This document shows, piece by piece, positions 6,901 to 12,464 of a stretch of 12,464 bases of DNA; positions within the stretch are counted from its first letter, which is position 1; each line of letters begins with the position of its first letter. The translations under genes were made by a program, and so were the position numbers. The notes below the pieces were generated by a model. The model saw only the letters and a program-made list of their open reading frames with translations, ran no database searches and had not been told where the DNA came from. This stretch comes from Nitrosomonas sp. (GTDB lineage Bacteria; Pseudomonadota; Gammaproteobacteria; Burkholderiales; Nitrosomonadaceae): the NCBI GenBank assembly GCA_003514765.1, contig DOOY01000149.1:1-12464 (forward strand), given 5' to 3'.

Positions 6901-7668
6901 ATGACTCCATCTTCTCCACTAAACAATATACGCATTGTACTCAGCCATACCAGCCACGCCGGCAATATTGGAGCGACTGCACGCGCCATGAAAACCATGG
7001 GATTGAAATCTCTGTATCTAGTCAACCCCAAATCCTTTCCGGATACGGAAGCCGATGTTCGTGCGGTCAGTGCCAGAGATTTACTCAATCAAGCCCGCGT
7101 TTGCGAGAGCATTGATGAAGCACTGCAAGATACGGTGCTCGCCGCCGCTTTGACTGTGCGGTCACGCGAGTTTGCACACGAAACCCATAATGCACGTGAT
7201 GGCGCCAGAATTTTGCTTGAACATGCACAAAACCATCCGGTGGCGCTGATTTTTGGCGCGGAGACATCCGGATTAACTACGACTGAAGTCAGTAAATGCC
7301 AAATGACGATTTTCATCCCGACAAATCCTGATTACTCATCGCTTAACCTAGCCAGTGCTGTACAGATTATGGGATATGAATTGCTTATGGCGACGTCGGA
7401 GATAAAGATGCTGCATCCGAAACAACCCGTATATCTTCAGAAGACACCGGCATCGTTCAATGATATCGAGTTTTTTTATCAACACCTCGAGCAGGTGATG
7501 ATCCGGACTGATTTTCTTGACCCGCAAAAACCCAAAAAACTGATGCAGCGCATGCGCAGACTGTTCTCTCGCATCCGGTTTGAAAAAAAAGAAATTAATA
7601 TTTTACGTGGCATCCTGAATGCAGTAGAAAAACAATTATCCAGAAAACCACCGATTACTAAGCGCTAA
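6901..7668 (+). CDS. trmJ: TrmJ, tRNA (cytidine/uridine-32-2'-O)-methyltransferase
   Basis: 255 residues, the usual length. TrmJ methylates the ribose of position 32 in the anticodon loop, using S-adenosylmethionine, in the cytoplasm. It is a SPOUT (knotted) methyltransferase. The N-terminal stretch NNIRIVLSHTSHAGNIGATA (8-27) and ARAMKTMGLKSLYLVNP (27-43) match the family closely. Motif 2 is LIFGAETSGL (116-125), where the Ala at 119 differs from the Arg I recall in the E. coli protein. The knot motif NPDYSSLNLASAVQ is at 142-155. The C-terminal extension with FYQHLEQVM (192-200) and the basic LMQRMRRLF (214-222) to NILRGIL (233-239) distinguish TrmJ from short TrmL-type enzymes. No Shine-Dalgarno sequence precedes the ATG at 6901. 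It is the only plus-strand gene, divergent from flhB and convergent with argB, so it is probably transcribed alone. Confidence 0.93.
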   Translation: MTPSSPLNNIRIVLSHTSHAGNIGATARAMKTMGLKSLYLVNPKSFPDTEADVRAVSARDLLNQARVCESIDEALQDTVLAAALTVRSREFAHETHNARDGARILLEHAQNHPVALIFGAETSGLTTTEVSKCQMTIFIPTNPDYSSLNLASAVQIMGYELLMATSEIKMLHPKQPVYLQKTPASFNDIEFFYQHLEQVMIRTDFLDPQKPKKLMQRMRRLFSRIRFEKKEINILRGILNAVEKQLSRKPPITKR

Positions 7669-7669
7669 C

Positions 7670-7696
7670 ACTCCATCAATTGAGTAATGATGGAGT
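7670..7696. terminator. Hairpin between convergent trmJ and argB, probable bidirectional terminator
   Basis: ACTCCATCA (7670-7678) and TGATGGAGT (7688-7696) form a perfect 9-bp stem with a 9-base loop, just after the trmJ stop and just before the argB stop on the other strand. Neither side has a clear T-run, so it is not a textbook intrinsic terminator. Position and perfect pairing are the evidence. Confidence 0.5.
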
Positions 7697-7704
7697 TACT
7701 AGGA

Positions 7705-8637
<933 letters not shown>

Positions 8638-8665
8638 CTATTCGATAGCAGCCAGCAAACACTGA

Positions 8666-9184
8666 TCAGCGAGCGATCTCCAGAAAGCGTTTTTCCCGAA
8701 TGAAAATACGCAGATCAAGTTCGTACCATTGTCTGCCTTCCTTATCGCTATACACATGCGAGACACCGTTTAGTAGTTGCGCATCAGATGTCTGATTAAG
8801 TTCAAATTCAGATAAATTTCTGATGCCCAGTAAATTACGTACGATGAATCCGCTGTTAATTTTATAATTGGATGAAACCACCAGGATACGGGATTTTAAA
8901 CCAAATGGCTCAGGCTCTGCGCCCAGATACGCACCCAGATCGGTTATGCCATACAGATTACCGTGTACATTAATAATACCCAGAAACCAGGAGTGCGTTA
9001 ATGGTACCGGCACGATTTCCGGCACCTGGATCACTTCGCTGATTTCCTTCATGTGAACCAGATAACGATCATCCCCAATTGATAGCCCAAGTACAGTGGC
9101 GGACATTACGGGCATTTCAGTAGCTCCGGCGTTCTTTGTTTCTTTTATGTTGTGCGTACCTTCCTGGTTTTCTTTGATATTCAT
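8666..9184 (-). CDS. pilI: PilI-type CheW scaffold protein of a type IV pilus chemosensory pathway
   Basis: 172 residues with one CheW domain from about residue 28 onward. CheW proteins link a receptor to a CheA-type kinase at the inner face of the membrane; PilI does this for PilJ and ChpA/PilL in twitching motility. LGLSIGDDRYLVHMKEISEV (32-51), VPEIVPVPLTHSWFLGIINV (54-73) and GNLYGITDLGAYLG (75-88) resemble PilI more than chemotaxis CheW, notably the PVPLT...W and GNLY parts. The conserved arginine of CheW (NLRG in E. coli) is His74 here. The start ATG at 9184 has no ribosome binding site but lies 8 bases after the pilH stop, suggesting coupling. An internal ATG at 9115 has GGAG upstream and would give a 149-residue protein that keeps the whole domain. 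No pilJ follows; argB does. Confidence 0.75.
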   Translation of the reverse strand: MNIKENQEGTHNIKETKNAGATEMPVMSATVLGLSIGDDRYLVHMKEISEVIQVPEIVPVPLTHSWFLGIINVHGNLYGITDLGAYLGAEPEPFGLKSRILVVSSNYKINSGFIVRNLLGIRNLSEFELNQTSDAQLLNGVSHVYSDKEGRQWYELDLRIFIREKRFLEIAR

Positions 9185-9192
9185 TGCATTGT

Positions 9193-9558
9193 CTAGTTTA
9201 ATTGGGAAATTTTTTGCAACAATTCTGCAGCATCAACAGGTTTGACAACATAATCCCGTGCGCCCTGACGCAATCCCCAGATTCTGTCAATTTCCTGTCC
9301 TTTTGTACTACAGATAATAATCGGGATATCCCGTATAGACCGATCCTTCAAAAACAATCGGGTCGCTTGGAAACCATTGATACCCGGCATCACAACATCC
9401 ATTAAAACAAGATCCGGCTTATCCTCTCTTGCCTTGGCAACCGCCTGTTCACCATTCTCAGCCATAATCACCTGATAACCGTTCTTGGTTAATATTTTAG
9501 CGAGTATATGCCGCTCGGTGGGGGAATCATCTACGATCAAAATCTTTTTAATTGCCAT
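9193..9558 (-). CDS. pilH: PilH-type single-domain response regulator
   Basis: 121 residues, a lone receiver domain without an output domain. The acidic pocket Asp10-Asp11 (IVDDSPTE), phosphoacceptor Asp54 (LVLMDVVMPG), Ser84 and Lys106 (VVKPVD) are all present, so it should be phosphorylatable. NGFQATR (61-67), TKGQEIDRIWGLRQGARDY (85-103) and KPVD match PilH of Pseudomonas aeruginosa as I remember it. In that system PilG and PilH receive phosphate from ChpA and tune pilus extension and retraction. It is followed 8 bases later by a PilI-type CheW, the order found in the canonical pilG-pilH-pilI-pilJ cluster, but pilG is missing upstream. A small inverted repeat (AGACT/AGTCT, 9581-9596) lies in its 48-base leader. 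No Shine-Dalgarno sequence is visible before the ATG. A CheY role is less likely given the sequence and the neighbour. Confidence 0.8.
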   Translation of the reverse strand: MAIKKILIVDDSPTERHILAKILTKNGYQVIMAENGEQAVAKAREDKPDLVLMDVVMPGINGFQATRLFLKDRSIRDIPIIICSTKGQEIDRIWGLRQGARDYVVKPVDAAELLQKISQLN

Positions 9559-9606
9559 GATTTTGGTTTTATAACGATACAGACTATCAGCAGTCTAAAC
9601 CCAGAT

Positions 9607-10719
9607 TCATATAAAACGCAACAAACTCTGCGGGTTCTGCCACTTGAATGCACGATAAATCCGGCAAACCGGATAAAGAATCAGCAAGGCCAGTAAAGCC
9701 ATGAGATAAGCCATTTCCAGACCGCCTCGATCAAATACAAACCTCAAAAGCGCCAATACACCAAAATGCGCGAGATAAAAGAACAAAGCTGTTTGCCCAA
9801 ACACCAAGACAGGTCCGTTGCGACTTACACCCACAATAGGCTCCAGCCACATTAAAACGGCGAATATAATAGCCATTAACCCAAGTTCCAACAAAGCATA
9901 AGACAGGCTAGGCGGATATTTGCTGACATGCAACCATTGCACAATGGAATTTCCCTCAAGCATCATAAACATGTTGCCATAATCATTCAGCCCGCGAATC
10001 AGTATAAATGTCACTAAGGCAATTAAACCACTTGCCACGAGTAAGCGTTTAACGGGCAGTTGACTAAGTGGTTTTGACATAAGCCATTCACCAAACACCC
10101 AACCCAGCATCATCATGGCCAGCCAGGGTATTACAGGGTACAAAACAGAATATGTTTTAGTAAAAACCGGGGCGAATGTCAAAGCCAACCACAACGGCAC
10201 ATCACCACCGGGCGTCCATAACGTCACCAGCAGCAATTCTCCGCCGATTAATATGGCCAGCGCCATAGCCAAAACAGTCCATGCACCCAGGCGGCGCAAC
10301 CATACCATCAGCATCATACTGATACCTATGGCATACAGCACCTGCAACACCGGTTTTCCGGAAGCCAGCGATAATACACAGATATCCAGCATAGCGATGA
10401 AGATGCCGCGTATCCATAATTCACGATCAATTATTGTTTGTGACATCCCCTGCTGCAACCGCTGTGCATGACTGATTGCAATTGAAACACCCGTCAGAAA
10501 AACAAATGTTGGCGCGCAAATATGCGTTACCCAGCGGGTTAAAAACTGATCACTTGCAAATATGCGTCCACTTTCATAGAGCAATACAGAATCAGCAAAA
10601 ATCCGACCCTCGTTAAAGAAACCGGAAGCATGGTCGAGCGCCATCAAAATCATGACAATCCCGCGCATCCAGTCAATGGCGGCAATCCGTTGCATATTTC
10701 TGTCAATAGATTCAGTCAT
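9607..10719 (-). CDS. DUF1624 / HGSNAT-like polytopic membrane acyltransferase, substrate unknown
   Basis: 370 residues, almost entirely hydrophobic, with roughly nine or ten predicted membrane segments by eye. The N-terminus RIAAIDWMRGIVMILMALDH (11-30) is the hallmark of this family (heparan-alpha-glucosaminide N-acetyltransferase catalytic domain, DUF1624). The His30 after Asp29 sits where the human lysosomal enzyme is thought to carry the transferred acetyl group. Further family features are THICAPTFVFLTG (65-77), YPVIPWLAMMMLG (194-206), SKYPPSL (266-272) and FGQTALFFYLAHF (307-319). The likely role is moving an acyl group across the membrane to a sugar or other acceptor, but the bacterial substrates are not known to me and nothing nearby names one. 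It lies 44 bases after proB and 48 bases before pilH on the same strand, with no strong promoter visible. OafA-type acyltransferase-3 proteins are a related-looking alternative, but the SKYPPSL and ALDH motifs favour DUF1624. Confidence 0.85.
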   Translation of the reverse strand: MTESIDRNMQRIAAIDWMRGIVMILMALDHASGFFNEGRIFADSVLLYESGRIFASDQFLTRWVTHICAPTFVFLTGVSIAISHAQRLQQGMSQTIIDRELWIRGIFIAMLDICVLSLASGKPVLQVLYAIGISMMLMVWLRRLGAWTVLAMALAILIGGELLLVTLWTPGGDVPLWLALTFAPVFTKTYSVLYPVIPWLAMMMLGWVFGEWLMSKPLSQLPVKRLLVASGLIALVTFILIRGLNDYGNMFMMLEGNSIVQWLHVSKYPPSLSYALLELGLMAIIFAVLMWLEPIVGVSRNGPVLVFGQTALFFYLAHFGVLALLRFVFDRGGLEMAYLMALLALLILYPVCRIYRAFKWQNPQSLLRFI

Positions 10720-10763
10720 AAAAGTTGAGTTATGCTTTATCGACCCAAGTATGCGTATTAGGA

Positions 10764-11873
10764 TTAAAGCAATGCAAGATTGTTTCGATGAATCAGTTCT
10801 GCTTCATCTACATACCCCAGAATATTTTCGATATATGTACTGGCTTTTCCCATGATTTTTCGGGTTTCTACGGCATTATAATTAATCAAACCCCGCGCCA
10901 CTTCACGACCCTCTGGAGTAAGACAGGCAACCGCTTCACCCCGCTCAAAATCACCTGTGACCTGAGTCACGCCAATAGGTAATAAGCTTTTACCATCCAT
11001 TATCAATGCATTGACCGCGCCTTGATCCAGTGTAATTGTTCCGCGCACCTGCAGATAATCCGCCAGCCATTGCTTGCGTGCTGCCAGAATGGGTATTGTT
11101 GCCAACAAACGGGTGCCAATGGATTCACCTTGCGCCAGACGAACCAACACCGCCGCTTCATGACCAGAAGCAATAATTGTATGCGCACCACTGCGCGCCG
11201 CGCGCTTGGCTGCAATCACTTTGCTTTGCATACCGCCACTGCCGATGCTGCTGCCAACACCACCCGCCATTTTTAATAATGCAGGGTCGGCTGCCTTCAC
11301 TTCGGATAGAAACAGAGCGTCATGATTTTTGCGCGGATCACTGGTATACAATCCGGGCTGATCGGTCAGTATCACTAACGCATCCGCTTCGATCAAATTT
11401 GTCACCAACGCCGCCAGAGTATCATTGTCGCCGAAACGAATTTCATCCGTTACCACTGTATCATTCTCATTAATAATTGGAATAACCCCCAATTTTAATA
11501 ACGTCACGAGCGTGGAACGGGCATTCAGATAACGCCCGCGGTTGGAAAGATCGCCATGCGTAAGCAGTATTTGCGCCGTATTTAGTTCGTGATGACTAAA
11601 ACTGGCCGCATAAGCTTGCGCCAGCCCCATTTGTCCTACGGCCGCTGCCGCCTGCAGTTCATATAAAGCTGTTGGTCGTGTATTCCAGTTAAGGCGTTGC
11701 ATACCTTCAGCGATGGCCCCTGACGAGACCAGTACGATTTCCTTGCCCAGATGCTTCAATCTGGCAATCTGTGCGGCCCAATCCGTTAATGCGGAATGAT
11801 CCAGCCCTTTTCCCTGATTGGTTACCAGACTACTGCCGACTTTGACAACAATACGATGCGCTTCTTTTAGCAT
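10764..11873 (-). CDS. proB: Glutamate 5-kinase ProB (kinase plus PUA domain)
   Basis: 369 residues, the normal length for the two-domain enzyme. ProB phosphorylates L-glutamate with ATP to glutamyl 5-phosphate, the first step of proline synthesis, in the cytoplasm, and is usually inhibited by proline. The amino acid kinase domain (1 to about 260) shows [10 protein letters not shown] (9-18), VSSGAIAEG (49-57), NENDTV (135-140), FGDND (147-151), [13 protein letters not shown] (169-181) and GSGGM (211-215, Ser in place of the more usual Thr). A C-terminal PUA domain follows (about 275-355; [15 protein letters not shown] at 301-315 and [15 protein letters not shown] at 351-365). The ATG at 11873 is 18 bases after the obgE stop, so the two are probably cotranscribed, as in the rplU-rpmA-obgE-proB arrangement known from betaproteobacteria. 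No strong Shine-Dalgarno sequence is visible. Confidence 0.97.
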   Translation of the reverse strand: MLKEAHRIVVKVGSSLVTNQGKGLDHSALTDWAAQIARLKHLGKEIVLVSSGAIAEGMQRLNWNTRPTALYELQAAAAVGQMGLAQAYAASFSHHELNTAQILLTHGDLSNRGRYLNARSTLVTLLKLGVIPIINENDTVVTDEIRFGDNDTLAALVTNLIEADALVILTDQPGLYTSDPRKNHDALFLSEVKAADPALLKMAGGVGSSIGSGGMQSKVIAAKRAARSGAHTIIASGHEAAVLVRLAQGESIGTRLLATIPILAARKQWLADYLQVRGTITLDQGAVNALIMDGKSLLPIGVTQVTGDFERGEAVACLTPEGREVARGLINYNAVETRKIMGKASTYIENILGYVDEAELIHRNNLALL

Positions 11874-11891
11874 GGTCTGTATGCGCTCAAA

Positions 11892-12464
11892 TCAATCGTT
11901 GGTTGATGCTAAAAGTTGTTCCAGATAATCCATAACTGCATAAGTCAATTGTTTGCACCCATCACCGGTTAGCGCTGATACGATGAAGTATTTATCCTGC
12001 CATCCCAGTTTATGAATGAATTCCTGACAGACTTGCTTGCGTTGATCTTCCTGAAGCATATCCACTTTGTTCAGCACCAGCCAGCGTGGCTTTGAATACA
12101 GCGATTCATCATATTTCCGCAGCTCTTTTATGAGTGCCTGCGCCTCATGCACCACATCCACATTTTCATCGAACGGCGCCATATCCACTAAATGCAATAA
12201 CAGCCGGGTGCGCGACAAATGTTTTAGAAAACGATGTCCCAAACCGGCGCCATCAGCAGCACCTTCAATAAGACCCGGGATATCTGCCATTACAAAGCTG
12301 CGATTATGATCAATTCGGACCACACCCAGGTTAGGTTTCAATGTAGTAAATGGATAATCAGCCACTTTGGGGCGCGCTGCAGATACTGCGCGAATCAGAG
12401 TTGACTTGCCGGCATTAGGCATACCCAGCAATCCCACATCAGCCAGCACCTTGAGTTCCAGTTT
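11892..12464 (-). CDS. obgE: GTPase ObgE/CgtA, 5'-truncated by window edge (GTPase domain)
   Basis: The last 190 codons are present; the glycine-rich Obg fold at the N-terminus lies beyond the right edge. The frame is open to the final base, so the GTG at 12449 is an internal valine and not a start. The G domain is complete: GMPNAGKS P-loop (residues 14-21 of the visible part), [14 protein letters not shown] switch [10 protein letters not shown] with GAGLGHRFL (switch II), NKVD for guanine recognition, and a SAL loop near the end. ObgE binds the large ribosomal subunit and acts in ribosome assembly and stress or growth control. The protein stops soon after the G domain (LLASTND), without the long acidic tail of the E. 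coli protein. It is followed after 18 bases by proB, the order expected downstream of rplU-rpmA in this group. Confidence 0.96.
   Translation of the reverse strand, partial: KLELKVLADVGLLGMPNAGKSTLIRAVSAARPKVADYPFTTLKPNLGVVRIDHNRSFVMADIPGLIEGAADGAGLGHRFLKHLSRTRLLLHLVDMAPFDENVDVVHEAQALIKELRKYDESLYSKPRWLVLNKVDMLQEDQRKQVCQEFIHKLGWQDKYFIVSALTGDGCKQLTYAVMDYLEQLLASTND

Noticed and set aside
9193..9558. CheY of flagellar chemotaxis
   Set aside because: The sequence after the phosphorylation site (NGFQATR, WGLRQGARDY) fits PilH, and the next gene is a PilI-type CheW.
12447..12449. GTG as a start for the obgE fragment
   Set aside because: The frame stays open to the window end, and the residues before it (KLELK) continue the Obg family sequence, so the codon is an internal valine.

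Overview
The window reads as ordinary chromosome of a motile betaproteobacterium. The gene content, the moderate GC and the protein motifs suggest the Nitrosomonas/Nitrosomonadales neighbourhood, but that placement is inferred from remembered family similarity and no search was run. Nearly all of the DNA is coding, and all genes except one (trmJ) lie on the minus strand. I see no CRISPR array, transposase, integrase, tRNA, rRNA or phage gene, and nothing that convincingly forms an undescribed multi-gene system.

Right to left, which is the direction of transcription for most genes: (1) 12464-10764 holds the 3' part of obgE and then proB, the end of the rplU-rpmA-obgE-proB cluster known from betaproteobacteria. 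(2) 10719-9607 is a polytopic membrane protein of the DUF1624/HGSNAT-like acyltransferase family. (3) 9558-8666 holds a PilH-type response regulator and a PilI-type CheW protein, two parts of a type IV pilus (Chp/Pil) chemosensory pathway; pilG, pilJ and chpA are not next to them. (4) 8592-7705 is argB. (5) 6901-7668 on the plus strand is trmJ, convergent with argB and separated from it by a 9-bp-stem hairpin. (6) 6507-6900 is a 394-base non-coding divergent region between trmJ and flhB. (7) 6506-1 is a flagellar operon in the order flhB-flhA-flhF-flhG-fliA-motC, with motC running off the left edge.

The flagellar genes work together. FlhB and FlhA form the export gate core. FlhF (SRP-type GTPase) and FlhG (MinD-like ATPase) set flagellar position and number. 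FliA is sigma-28 for late genes, and MotC is a stator subunit. From flhA to fliA each start overlaps the previous stop (4 bp, 8 bp, 1 bp), which suggests translational coupling.

The most notable sequence oddities are in the FlhF/FlhG pair. FlhG keeps the N-terminal FlhF-activating motif and the P-loop lysine, but lacks the MinD signature lysine at its usual place and has Asn where the catalytic switch Asp normally sits. FlhF has DMVG in place of the usual DTxG switch motif. The PilI protein also has His in place of the conserved CheW arginine.
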